Positions 43,101 to 54,673 of a stretch of DNA of 64,000 nt are shown here, in pieces. Origin of the DNA: Siderastrea siderea. Taxonomy: Eukaryota > Cnidaria > Anthozoa > Scleractinia > Rhizangiidae. How positions within the stretch are numbered: the stretch's first letter is position 1; each line of letters begins with the position of its first letter. Both the position numbers and the translations under genes were made by a program. The stretch lies in assembly GCA_964030785.1 (NCBI GenBank), contig OZ034975.1, positions 1,682,701 to 1,746,700 on the forward strand, written 5' to 3'. The notes beneath the pieces were generated by a model, which was not told the DNA's origin, did not search any database, and worked only from the letters and a program-made list of their open reading frames with translations.

Positions 43101-45000
43101 TTTTTGGCTAAACTGTTAGTTCGGGAAACCTTTGAACTAAAATAAGTTTAACGGCAGAGTAAACAACTAGAAGGAACTATTATTGAAATCTAACCAAAAT
43201 ATAGGTTATACAGAGCAGCTGATAACACTACAAATTGGTTTTAGGATATTGCACTGGGCTGAATTAAATGTAACTAATTTCCTGGCTTTGTGCTGTTTAC
43301 AGAAAGTTGATTAGAAACGGGAAGTTCCGAGAGCTTGTATTTAAACAGCTTTCCGTCGTTATATCAAATGCAATAACGATCGGAACTCGGACAGCATGTT
43401 CACGCGCAGTTCAAGAAGGATCAACTGTGCCTCCAACACCCGAACGTTTTCATAGACAGCAAAAGAAAGGACATATGGAGGGAGTCAAAGAGGACAACCT
43501 GGATAAATCACAACCTAAAAACTCAGCCTACAAATGAAACTGCGGGACCCGTGATAAATTGGATCCAGATTCTCATCACGTGGTAGAAAGATGAAGGTCA
43601 GTTGCCCGGGGAACTAAGACCCCCCCAGAAATGAGCTATTTCTTGGAATGTTGGGTGTGGTGCCTATAGATCTTTCCCCTTCTCTTAGAACAATGTAGAA
43701 ATCTGTCGTTGTGGATGAATTTTTGGATCACTTTTCATCGTGTAAATAAAATAGGCACATGGTAACCAGAAAAACGGATTTGAAAATTTTGTTCACATGT
43801 CCAGTCCACCAGTTTGTTGAGAGAGTCTGGGAGAATTAATCGCCGCTATGATGGTCTCCGACCGACCAAGCCGTGTCTTTGGGTTATTATTTGTAAATTT
43901 TGACTGTCCTTTATTTACCCCATCTTTCTCGTAATAAACGCGAAGATTTTTTTCTGTCATTGAAGACGTTTGTCGTCCAACTGTGTTATCAGAAGACTGT
44001 GCTTGCAACATGGACCTTGGTACTTGGGTTGGTGCTTGTTAAATTCCTCTCTGCTGTTCTTTTACGGACCATGAAAATAAAATAGCCGGTTGATATAAAG
44101 TTTAACAACTTTATTTCAGTCAATCCAGCATTGTCAATTAGCACCATTATATGTAAAGCTGCGACATATTATCTTCTTACATGTAATGTTGCTACAGTTC
44201 TCAAATAGCTCATTTATCTGATTCATCAAAGTCTAACAGGAGTGTGAACTACTGCTCAGACTTCTGCACCAGCTAATAACTATTTTAAACCTTGATATTG
44301 GATTGGTTAATTAACTAGCATTCTACATGCAGCATTATGTGTTATGCGAATGTCTCCTTATATGTACTACTTCTAAGATTCCTTCACCTGCTTGTTGCGG
44401 TTCTGAACCTCGATCTATGATAATTACTGTTAACTAGGCTTTTACATGTAGCTACGAAAAAAATAATCTAAAACAATGCCTTAAGGGTTCTTAAACGGCT
44501 CATGTATGGAACTACTTCTGAACCAATCTGTGATCACTGCAAGTCTTAAAGAAGCAATATCACTGAAACTGTAGCAATAAAAAAATGGGAACTTGGGTGA
44601 GAAGGACGCATAAGCTTCCCACTTCCTGCATCCTTCAGTCCGGTCCTTTCTTTTCCCTGTCAGGGCGGAAAACGCCTGTTTGTTCTTTTCCTATTGCAAA
44701 ATACTATGCATGAGATATTGTAAAATTTCTCATGCTTCTCACCCTCTTGCAAATGCCATCTCATCCCGGATTCTGTCCCATACTTTCCCGATTTCCACCC
44801 CCTTCCGTCTAACCTCTTACCGACAAAGTTTTGCTGTTTTCGCTAAGCTTGTTTTTATGATATACACTGATATCAATATTTTGACCTAGTGTATATTCCG
44901 GGAGTTTTTTAATTTTCTACTGTAATGAAGTATGTTTTATCAATGATGCTGTTTTCCTCCGAAAATTCCGATTCGACTGATCCCCAGAAGAGCGCCAACG
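43101..45000. other. no recognisable gene
   Basis: Only short frames (43307-43537, 43793-44011 minus, 44680-44889) without recognisable domains. Confidence 0.35.
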
Positions 45001-45004
45001 TCTC

Positions 45005-46230
45005 ACCCTTCTGATCCCTGATCCTTGATCCCACCCCTTTCATCCATGATCTCACCCCATTGATACCTCATCCGAACCCACTAATACCTGATTCCACCCC
45101 ACAAATACCTGATCCCACCAATCTGATTCTTGATTCCACCCCTCTGATCTCTGATCCCACCCCTCTGATCCCTGAAACCACTCCTTCTGATCTCTGATCT
45201 CACCCCTCTGTTCCCTGATCCAACCCCTCTGATCCCTGAAACCACTCCTTCTGATCCCTGATCCCACCCCTCTCTTCACTGATCCCACCCCTCTGTTCCC
45301 TGATCTCACCCCTCTGTTCCCTGATCTCACCCCTCTGATCCCTGATCCCACCCCTATGTTCCCTGATCCCACACCATTGATCCCTGATCCCACCCCTTTA
45401 ATCCCTGATCCCACCCCTCTGATTCTTGGTCCCACTCCTCTGATCCCTGATCCCACCCCTCTGTTCACTGGTCCCACCCCTTTAATCCCTGATCCCACCC
45501 TTCTGATTCTTGATCCCACCCCTCTGATCCCTGATCTCACCTCTCTATTCCCTGATCCCACCCCTCTGATCTCTGATCCCACCCCTTTGATCCCTGATCC
45601 CACCCCTCTGATCCCTGATCCCACCCCTCCGATCTCTGATCCCACCCCTTTAATCCCTGATCCCACCCCTCTGATCTCTGATCCCACCCCTCTGATCCCT
45701 GATCCCACCCCTCTGATCCCTGATCCCACCCCTCTAATCCCTGATCCCACCCCTCTGATCCCTGATCCCACCCCTCTAATCCCTGATCCCACCCCTCTAA
45801 TCCCTGATCCCACCCCTCTGATCCCTGATCCCACCCCTCTGATCCCTGATCCCACCCCTCTAATCCCTGATCCCACCCCTCTAATCCCTGATCCCACCCC
45901 TCTGATCCCTGATCCCACCCCTCTGATCCCTGATCCCACCCCTCCTCTTTCTGATCCCACCCCTCTGATTCTTGAGCCCACCCTTCTGATCTCTGATACT
46001 ACCCCGTTGATCCTTGATCCCACCCCTCTGATTCTTGTTCCCACCCCTCTGATCTCTGATCCCACGCCTCTGATCTCTGATCCCACCCGTCTGATCTCTA
46101 ATCGCACCCGTCTGATCTCTGATCCCACCCTCTGATTCTTGTTCCCACCCCTCCGTTCCCTGATCCCAAATATCTGATCTCCTCCCAGCCATTTGATGCC
46201 TGATCCCTTGTACCTTATAACGGTCCTTAT
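45005..46230. repeat. 21-bp minisatellite, copy 2, about 58 units
   Basis: The unit is CCACCCCTCTGATCCCTGAT plus one base. The centre (about 45590-45950) is nearly perfect and the flanks are diverged. Because 21 is a multiple of three, frames stay open on both strands (DPTPLIP and GVGSGIR peptides). I do not call these genes. The 3' flank (CTCAAACATTAATGTG..CTATAA) matches that of copy 1. Confidence 0.95.
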
Positions 46231-47070
46231 ACAAAGCTACCAAAAGTGCACCCTGGTCTCAAACATTAATGTGTCACTATAAATAAGATAAATCTTAACC
46301 GAACACCAAGACCGTACAGCGAAAGATAGCTTAAACTTTTAATATGAGCAAAAACTGTTAGAAGACTAATTTCAATTTTTCGTAAGTTTCTTGCTTTTCT
46401 CCGGGAAATCTCTCGTCCATTTAGTAATCAGATTTTCCCACCTTGAAAACCGGCATCTGATAGTTAAGTTTCTAACTGCAGTATGCACTGAGTGCCCAAC
46501 ATGTTCCCTGCCAATTACGGTCATGATAACTGCCATATATACACTGAAAATGCGGATTGACTTGTTATACAAACTATAAACTATACTGCTAAAATTCAAC
46601 CATTGCATAATTCGGATGCACCTGTCACTACTATTTTATTGAAGAACTTTAAAGTTTTAAATTATCTACATGTACAAAAGCGCGTCTTGGCATGACAAAT
46701 CGCTTGAGATAGTGTTAGTTAATTAGGAAATTAAGACATAATAAAAGGTACTGTTCATACCACATGTATACTGTTCAAAGAGAAAGTGTTTCACTGTTAT
46801 TCATAATGTGAGCTTCTACTTGTTTAAGAGCCGATGTCTGAAATTACCGAGAATCGGGCGTCAGTCATGAAATTTCGAATTTCCTTATATTTTGCCCAAG
46901 TAACCTCTATTGTGTATTCTAAACAACCCGTCCTCGAAAAGATTTGCTGTCGTCAGTTCTGTTTCCATATCTAGCAAATGAAATATTCGAGCTTTTAGCT
47001 TTGTTACTGTGCTCCTTGTAATTACGTTGGCAAAGTTCATTTGCTAGCTTTGATTTACCGCAAGCCAATT
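46231..47070. repeat. duplicated downstream flank of the EAR unit
   Basis: 46250-46600 aligns with 40030-40540, and 46625-47070 with 40640-40980 and 58140-58520 (GGTACTGTTCAT, TGTTCAAAGNGAGAGTGTTTCACT). It marks the shared duplication unit. Confidence 0.75.
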
Positions 47071-48120
47071 TTAGATCCATTTATACAGCATACTGTTGAT
47101 ATTGCGTTTCCCACCATTGTTTCAGTAATTTGCAATTGCCAAGTAGGTGTGACCGTTGTACTGAAATGATGTCATATCCTGCGCTCCCTGACTTGATATC
47201 TCTTGGAAAGGGGTGAACTGCTCTCCAGAATACCGGTAAATAACAGACTTTGTGTTGCGTCCCTGACTGTCATCCTGGAAATTAGCCACACCCAGGAACG
47301 TTTGAACGCACATCACAAATGGATTCCAGGCGAAGGCTCCACGACTGGGGACAGACTGACAGAGGAAGAACTTGCTGCCATCCCACTTGTAAATGAAGGA
47401 GTCGATGATGCCATTACTTCCATCGTACTCGTTGGCAAAGGCGAGGAATACTTCACATCTACTGCTCCATACGTCTGAAGAGACTGCAGTTTGACAAAGC
47501 TGTTTCCTGACCACTTGAATACAGTGGAGTGTGCAGCATTCCCCTGCAGGGAGTTGTCATAGTTAGCAAAAGCAATGAAAGTTTCATCGTTTATTTTAAA
47601 TGCCGTGCTTTTCTGACCGCTACCATCTGTTCCTATCTCCTGAAACTTTTCAAACTGGTTGTCCTTCCATTTGTAGATGACTGCCGACTTTACGAACGAG
47701 TTCGTAACGGCGAGAAACATTTCCTTTAGTATTGCAAAAAATTAAAGCTTGTGGCTGAATTTATTGGAATGTTTTGTAAAGTGACAAACTGGTGTCCATT
47801 CCACTGGTAAATAACCGAGTTCAGTTGATGTGTCGCTCCAATTTGGCGATTAGCAACAGCGAGGTAATGTTTATCAGCGATCGTAAAATATTCGATGTTC
47901 CATGCTCCGGTAGTGTCTATGGTCTGGTAGTGGGAGAACTTTCCAGTTGAATCGTTCAGTTTGTAGATGAAGGAGTCTGTGTTGTAGCCCTCATGATCAC
48001 CATAAAAGTTGGCAAAGGAGAGAAACGGATTTCCATTGATGCTGAACTGTTCAACAGCGAGAGCTCCTCTGGTTGGTAAATCTTGATACTTTTGGAAGCG
48101 GTGCAAACTACTGGAACAAT
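47071..48120 (-). pseudogene. EAR-repeat exon C, copy 3 (broken)
   Basis: It starts after TTTTTCTATCAAAG (AG at 48121-48122). Repeats 1-2 are intact, the frame shifts near 47723 in repeat 3, and repeats 3-4 continue to about 47460. Repeat 5 has lost its SFNING segment and frame, and repeats 6-7 run to a premature TGA at 47122-47124. The original stop (TAA after YKWI) is at 47071. Its exon B (50174-50299) also has a nonsense codon. Clear pseudogene. Confidence 0.85.
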
Positions 48121-48958
48121 CTTTGATAGAAAAACAAGCATATTACATTTAACGCTATTAAAATATATCAATGCCACGCTGAAAGAAACCGATATCACTG
48201 CAACTGGAAAAGATGAGCTTACGATTGTGACAAGCATAATTGCGGGAGTGTGCATGACATCCCAACATATACGTTGTTTTTTAAGTCCAGCACGTTCGAC
48301 GGCTTTCTTTTCATAAAGGCATGTACACAGCCTGAGGTACATACAAAATTGTCTTTTAGCCAAAATTTCTGCCGAGAGTGCGAAGCTCAAGTCTGCTCAG
48401 AACAATACTTCACTTTACTGCGTGAAGAAGGATTGTCTTATCGTGCAAAAATAAAGGTTTTATGTTCTGTTATGCTATAATTCTGAAAATGACGAGTCTA
48501 AGAAATCTTGTCATGTTAAACGGTGTTACAAGTCCTTGAGTATTCCTTATATGCTTAGTACAAGAACAACGTGTATTCAGTTTATCTTGGTTGTTTGGGT
48601 TATGAGCTGGCAACACATAGTTATTATCGAGTGTTTTTCAGTTTATCTTTAAGGAACCCTAATAAGACCTTTATAGGATGTTAAACTGAACTAAAATAAC
48701 AATCGTTAGGATTCAATTGGTACCTACTAAGATAGGATAACGGAAATTCTTAGGGGTAAAAATAAATTCAAGCCACACCCACTACCTTTATGGTTTTTTT
48801 CTCTTTTGCTTTACTGGTTGGGTGTGATTATGCATAAAGAAAGCCCAAATTAACATTCCACGGTTTCATTGCGTAAGGCTTGCAACAAACGTTAGTCTCT
48901 TTAAATTGAAACTGAAGTAATTTCTCTTTTACTGGATCGGATCACTTTTAACTAGATG

Positions 48959-49759
48959 CCGGCGTAATTAATGGATGAAAATCTATTTTAATCGATAACA
49001 ATCGATATCAATTAATCGTTAATATCGTTAATCGATGAGTAATCGATGACCGACATTTGTGTGGTTTTTCATCGATTAGTAATCGATAATCATAATTGAC
49101 AGCGATTGATATCGATTATCATCCACTATTATCGATTGTCATCAATTATGTCGATTGTCGTCACTTCTAATTTCAATCAAACAATATAATTCATGAGACG
49201 CTTGTTACGATGTCCAATGAACGTAAACATGATCTTCCATTTATACGGCAACGAAATGGGAGAAAAGACTTATTCCGAAATAAATACAAACTTTAAAACT
49301 TGATACGTATCTAACAAGTAGAGCCCATAAAATTTATTTCTTGTTGCGGCACATGCATCACAGCGATAATTGACCCTAAATGAAAGCTGTGTTTTGGCTT
49401 GAAACGATCGCTCCTGTCCCCTGTTGAATTTTGTAAAGGAAGTGCGCGTATAAAAGCGTTCTTCAGCTTGTTTTTGATCCCGCTTGAACTCCTATCTGCT
49501 TATTTTGACAACTCCCGCGCGGGGACAAAATCAAATGACCGCTTACGGGGAGAAATTTTGCCTTCGACAGAATGCGATGCGGGTCGATGAAATCAATGGT
49601 AATCGATAATAATCTATGACAATCGATGATAATCGCAGTTGATTATCGCTTGATCATCGATTACCGATATTAATCGATATTAATTTACTAATTTCATCGA
49701 TTAATATCGATTCATCGATTAGAATCCGATGGCCGATTTTCATCGATTAATTACGCCGG
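48959..49759. mobile_element. ATCGAT-rich TIR element, about 800 bp
   Basis: The ends CCGGCGTAATTAAT and ATTAATTACGCCGG are exact inverted repeats. About 200 bp inside each end is made of overlapping ATCGAT/TATCGATTAATC-type words, so the arms can pair in many registers. The middle (about 49170-49580) is ordinary sequence with no transposase. No clear target duplication. Superfamily unknown. Confidence 0.65.
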
Positions 49760-50173
49760 GATTATGCTTCAAGCATCCGGGGTCATGCTTCAAGCATCCC
49801 CAGTAAATCTAACCCAATTTTCCTCGGCCCGTGGTTTACATTACAACGAGGCAAAAAGATATAAATGTGCCATGCGTAAATTTTGCCAAAGGATAAGGTA
49901 AAGATTTGGAACAAACTTCATGACAGTTTAAAGCTACCGACGAACATGGCACTTAAATACAATGTTTAAATGACTTGGTGTTTGCTTGAAGGCAATTTGT
50001 CCTCACTCCATGGGATTTCGATCTTTTATTCACTTTTTTATTAAATTTCTCGGCCATCTCACTTTTCCTTTCCTTTTCCTTTTCTTTTTTAATTAAGTAT
50101 CGAAAAGTCTTACTTTTAATCCCTCGTAATGATTAAAATGCAAACTGAGCTCCAATTAAAGTTGGCTACCTAC

Positions 50174-50299
50174 CTTCATGGCATTTTTCAATTTCTTCAA
50201 CTATTCTATCAAGTCAGTTCATAAATTCTTCTTGCCGTCTGTTGACTTCGTTCTCATGCTTGTTAATCGCATCAGCGATCATCTGTTCTTCAGTGGAAG
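50174..50299 (-). pseudogene. EAR-family exon B copy (B3), nonsense codon
   Basis: Exactly 126 nt between an intact acceptor (TTGCTTGCAG, AG at 50300-50301) and an intact donor (GAAG|GTAGGT). It reads ASTEEQMIADAINKHENEV..., but a TGA replaces the Leu codon after MN (near 50215). It belongs to the pseudogene at 47071-48120. Confidence 0.75.
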
Positions 50300-50342
50300 C
50301 TGCAAGCAAATGTTTTAGCAACATTGTAAGAAAGACAAGGAG

Positions 50343-50437
50343 TATTCTTCTTTTACTACTTCTACTACTACTACTACTGCTACTGCTACTACTACTTCTT
50401 CTACTACTACTACTACTACTTCTACTACTACTACTAT

Positions 50438-50506
<69 letters not shown>

Positions 50507-50874
50507 CACTACTAGTACTACTACCACTACTACTACCACTACCACTACCACTACCACTATCACTACCACTACCACTACCACTACCACTACCACTACCACT
50601 ACCACTACCACTACCACTACCACTACCACTACCACTACCACTACCACTACCACTACCACTACCACTACCACTACCACTACCACTACCACTACCACTACCA
50701 CTACCACTACCACTACCACTACCACTACCACTACCACTACCACTACCACTACCACTACCACTACCACTACCACTACCACTACCACTACCACTACCACTAC
50801 CACTACCACTACCACTACCACTACCACTACCACTACCACTACCACTACCACTACCACTACCACTACCACTACCA

Positions 50875-50952
<78 letters not shown>

Positions 50953-50977
50953 TCACTACTACTATTACTACTATTAT

Positions 50978-51052
<75 letters not shown>

Positions 51053-51073
51053 AACTACTACTACTACTACCAC
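50343..51073. repeat. (CTA)n / (CTACCA)n microsatellite, about 730 bp
   Basis: CTA triplets at both ends enclose about 350 bp of nearly perfect CTACCA hexamers. It lies about 45 bases upstream (minus sense) of exon B3. The 295-aa poly-Leu/Pro and 252-aa poly-Val frames are repeat by-products. Confidence 0.97.
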
Positions 51074-51074
51074 C

Positions 51075-51630
51075 GGTCAGTATAAAACACGGACTGCGGA
51101 CTGCGGACTACGGACCGGACTGGGTATAAAACGCGAACTGAGTATAAAATGCAGACTGAGTTTAAAAATTGCTGTACCGTCCCATAAATCTCAAAAAAAT
51201 GCTACTTTTTCAGTTTTCTCCAGCGCTTTTGAGTTGGGTGTCTTTCAATTACAGTATTTCGTTCAGTAATTTAAAATATGGCTTTGAAATTCTGAAAATT
51301 GCTTCCAAATAAGACAACAACAAGGAACTTTGAATTTAAAGGAGGGAGATTAGGTTTAACACAGTTTTTGTACAGAGCGCTTGAGAGTGGGATTGTCACA
51401 CGCCTGAGGTAAGATAAATTACACATTTTGGCTTGGGAGTTCTGGAGTTGCACGTTGAAATCAGCTAGCGGTACTTTTGAAGCCGACAGCGACTTGCTTA
51501 CCTAATGTCACGCAACAGAGCAACATTTGTGGAAATCCGACGAATTAAATTTGTCAATTTCGACTTACCTCATCCCTTTTCAAGAAGAACCAAAAATCTG
51601 CTAAACAAGGCCGTCGAATTATTAAATCTG
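51075..51630. other. no gene; short ACTGAGTATAAAA repeats
   Basis: GACTGNGTATAAAAYGCGNACTGAG-type words repeat three times at 51115-51165. The rest shows nothing. Confidence 0.4.
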
Positions 51631-51981
51631 CTAAAGACAGTTTGAAGACCAAATCTTGCTGCCCCGGCCGTTTAAGCAGTGCTCACTCGGAGCTAGCAAT
51701 TGGCGGAGCATCTCAAATGTCGAGGGGGACAGGCGGAAATGGCTTCTGAAGACGTCGCCATGATATCGAGGAACCGTATCTTCAAAATAGCTACATATTT
51801 TTGCCAAATTCCGCCGACAGAAAACACCGGAACATGAAATTAAAACAAAACCGTCAATACAGTCGTGAAGAATTAATTCCTCTTCCTCGGAAAACAGAAA
51901 GACGGCAAAGAAAGTCGGCGGAGTGTTGCGAATTACGTCCGCCATATTGTTTACAAAAGCCCTTGCGCGTACAACGCGCAA
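51631..51981 (-). pseudogene. PIF/Harbinger-like transposase N-terminal fragment
   Basis: The minus frame contains VPRYHGDVFRSHFRLSPSTF followed by EMLRQLLAPS. This matches the region just before the DDE domain of Harbinger-family nucleases and their HARBI1-like relatives (FRxHFRMS.xTFE.LL). The frame stops soon after and no DDE domain follows to the left, so this is a fragment. Assignment rests on one motif. Confidence 0.45.
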
Positions 51982-52171
51982 GGCGCACGCAAATGGTCAC
52001 GCAAACCAGCCTTTCGGCTTTCTATTTAGCGCAATGGGAACCAGTTCTCCCTGGTCGGCCAGTTCTGACAAATGGAAAGCGCTCTAAGTTCCACTGTACC
52101 TAAATTTCTTCTATAAAGAAAGTGGCATACCTTTTTGGTATAATTTTTTTATGTCCGATCACATAGGTATA

Positions 52172-52320
52172 AATATATGTCATTTGCCGGCTGGGAGGTC
52201 CGTATTGGGAAAAACTGTGCCCGTGGTCTTGAGTACTGCGGCCGAGGGCCGTAATCAACACCAAGGGCACAGTTTTTCCCTATACGGAACGACCTAGGCC
52301 GGTAAATAACATATTTATTT
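52172..52320. mobile_element. foldback/MITE hairpin
   Basis: CCGGCTGGGAGGTCCGTATT..GGGAAAAACTGTGCCC and the inverted GGGCACAGTTTTTCCC..TACGGAACGACCTAGGCCGG form arms of about 65 bp around a short loop. Confidence 0.7.
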
Positions 52321-52324
52321 TTCC

Positions 52325-52985
52325 AACATTTGCGAGTTTGCAAGGCAATCGTAGAAGGTTGCAGGTACGAGAGTAAGTTTCACTGATGTCAGGTGCCAGG
52401 AAACTGGGGAGCGAATGTAATCATAAACTCTTCAAACTTTAAAGTTTTAGCTTAATTTTCTCGAGGGAAAATTACCCTACCATCTCGAAAAGGTTGTTTT
52501 TAAAGAAAAGATATTCACATGGAAAATCGTAGCCGGCATGAAGAAAAACAACCGCAGTTAACAGCTAAAAATTTTGCTAACTAAACGCAAAACCTTATTT
52601 AAAACGGAACTCAGACCGGCATTTCCCGTAGCATTTCCTTCGCCTTTGTGTAAACAAGAATACTCTCTTCTGTTTAGTTTAATTCCTTTCTTTTTACGTT
52701 TTGCATTGTACTTGTAAACGTATGTGCTAGCTCTTCGGAAATAGACAATTTTATTATGTAGCGGAACTGTTCAGGGTAGTTTCAGTTTTAATCAAAGCGA
52801 ACTGTGCGCCGGCTTAATTTGTCATCATTCATGGCAGATGAAAAAGCAAAATTCCAGTTAAACACGCATTCTTGAATGAAAATATTCGAAATCTCGATGA
52901 ACGAAGAGAAAAAACTGGAAAATGAAGTATTTTATGTAAGTATCGGAGTCAAAAGCAGCGAGCGCAATTTAAAAACTAAACTACT
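52325..52985. other. no recognisable gene
   Basis: Non-coding by eye. Confidence 0.35.
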
Positions 52986-53644
52986 GTCTAAATCACACAA
53001 CCAAAACACATAGAGTTGGGACCAAGACAGCCTTTATTTACAACTGCAAAACTTCACCAAATACAACATATCAAAATAAAGTAAAAGACTAGATTACACT
53101 CCAAGCATAACAACCAAAAACACTACGACCTGACCATCACTACAACGAATAACGAATAGATATACACACGGCTGTCATGTAAACAAAACACAAACAAAAT
53201 ATGTTCGGGTAGGGAGGGAGAGATTTGCTAAATTTGTACTAGCTACTAGCTCGATGTTCTCGCTTTCAGAGCACATGAAAAGTATGCCGCCGGTATAGCA
53301 AAACTAGTCTATATTCGGTAACATCGTACTTTTACAATCATGCTGTATATTTACTTATCACTAGCCTCAAGTAATATAACTAGATATGTGGTTGCGAAAC
53401 TGCGCTCGACCTTTGCACTACAAACTCACTATATGCAAGCCTGCCTGAGCCCCATAACCCTGGTTTATGATTTAGACAAGCATCACCTGAGAGCTGATGC
53501 TTCCCCTAAATCACACAACCAAAACACACAGAGTTGGGACTAAGACAGCCTTTATTTACAACTGCAAAACTTAACCAAATACAACATATTAAAATAAAAT
53601 AAAAGACTAGATTACACTCCAAACCCAAAGTGGAGATAGCGGAG

Positions 53645-54673
53645 TTAAATAGTTTTGTTTGAAACAATAGCCTTAGCAAGGAGATTAACTGATTGAAGTC
53701 TGATAGTTAGTGGAACCGTAAGATAAAGTAGGACAGCATCCGAATGCCAGTCACCGAGAATCTTAATGAGCTCCACCGGAATCCCTGCTTGAAAAGCAAA
53801 AGAGGCCCCACCCCTACGGAAAGAGTGGCACGCATAATTTTTGGCTGGCAGGCCCACGGAGTGGAGAATAGCGCGAAGTTTCTTTAAAAACATAGGGTAT
53901 GTAAACGTCTTAAGTTGTAGGCCAGGGGAACTTAGAAACAAAAAGGCTTGGGAGGAGGGGGTTGCCTGGCAGGTAAAGGACATAGCCCGCTTGATAGCCG
54001 TAGCAGGACAAAGTGGGGACTCGGGGATGATAGGAAGGGGCAGTTGGACGACCCTTTCCCGGAATTGAATAGTTTTACTCCAGCGAATGGCAACAAAATA
54101 ACCCCACAGAAAGGCTTGAAAATCTGAGCGCACTAGGTGCTGAGAGGTATCCACAGACCCAGGGGAGCTGGCAAGCAGGTGGCTCTTACGTAACATGCCA
54201 AAGAAAGAAACTAGGCAAATAGCCCAGAACGAGGCATCAAAACGTGAATGTATGTTGAGCATGGAGAGAATACGCATCAAGATATCTGGAGTAATAGGTA
54301 ATTTTTGGGAGGGAGGTTCCCCTTTGACCCGTTTAATACCTGTGAGAAGGGATTGCAAAGACCAGTTGTCTACCAGGGGATTAGGTAGATTGAACTCTTT
54401 AAGGAGCAGACCAATAATGTTTAAATAATTTGGAATAGAAGGGGGCTTGAGGGATCTAGCAAGAAAAGCAGCATATTGGCACAGGTGAGCAGACTGTGTA
54501 GGGAAAGGTGGGTAACCCATACGTGAGCAAAACCGTAGATAGCTGGCCCGATGAGTGTAGTACGAAGCCTTCGTGGTGGCAGCAAAGGTGTGGAAGCGGT
54601 ATTGGAAGATCTCCTCTTCAAGTTCCTTGGCCAAGTCTGGGTCCTGTGAGCCTGGAGAGAAGGAATAAACCAC
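53645..54673 (-). CDS. Ngaro tyrosine recombinase
   Basis: A 342-aa frame, apparently intact. Its N-terminal core-binding region includes TKASYYTHRASYLRFCSRMG. The catalytic set is R in FFGMLRKSHLL, HxxR in CHSFRRGGASFAFQAG, H/W in LGDWHSDAV and the Tyr of LLYL. Family role: it integrates a circular DNA copy by site-specific-type strand exchange, replacing a DDE integrase. It overlaps the 3' end of the RT frame by about 250 bases in a different frame, as is usual for DIRS elements. Confidence 0.85.
   Translation of the reverse strand: MVYSFSPGSQDPDLAKELEEEIFQYRFHTFAATTKASYYTHRASYLRFCSRMGYPPFPTQSAHLCQYAAFLARSLKPPSIPNYLNIIGLLLKEFNLPNPLVDNWSLQSLLTGIKRVKGEPPSQKLPITPDILMRILSMLNIHSRFDASFWAICLVSFFGMLRKSHLLASSPGSVDTSQHLVRSDFQAFLWGYFVAIRWSKTIQFRERVVQLPLPIIPESPLCPATAIKRAMSFTCQATPSSQAFLFLSSPGLQLKTFTYPMFLKKLRAILHSVGLPAKNYACHSFRRGGASFAFQAGIPVELIKILGDWHSDAVLLYLTVPLTIRLQSVNLLAKAIVSNKTI

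Noticed and set aside
45052..46135. 358-aa Gly/Val/Arg and 259-aa Asp/Pro/Thr frames that look like low-complexity structural proteins
   Set aside because: The 21-bp repeat unit keeps both strands open. The peptides are mirror products of one array with no signal peptide or flanking exons.
49000..49760. CRISPR-like or telomeric array in the ATCGAT-rich region
   Set aside because: No regular spacer/repeat spacing and no G-rich telomere unit. The words are arranged as inverted arms of a TIR element.
50242..51129. 295-aa poly-Leu/Pro and 252-aa poly-Val frames
   Set aside because: Pure translation of CTA and CTACCA microsatellites.
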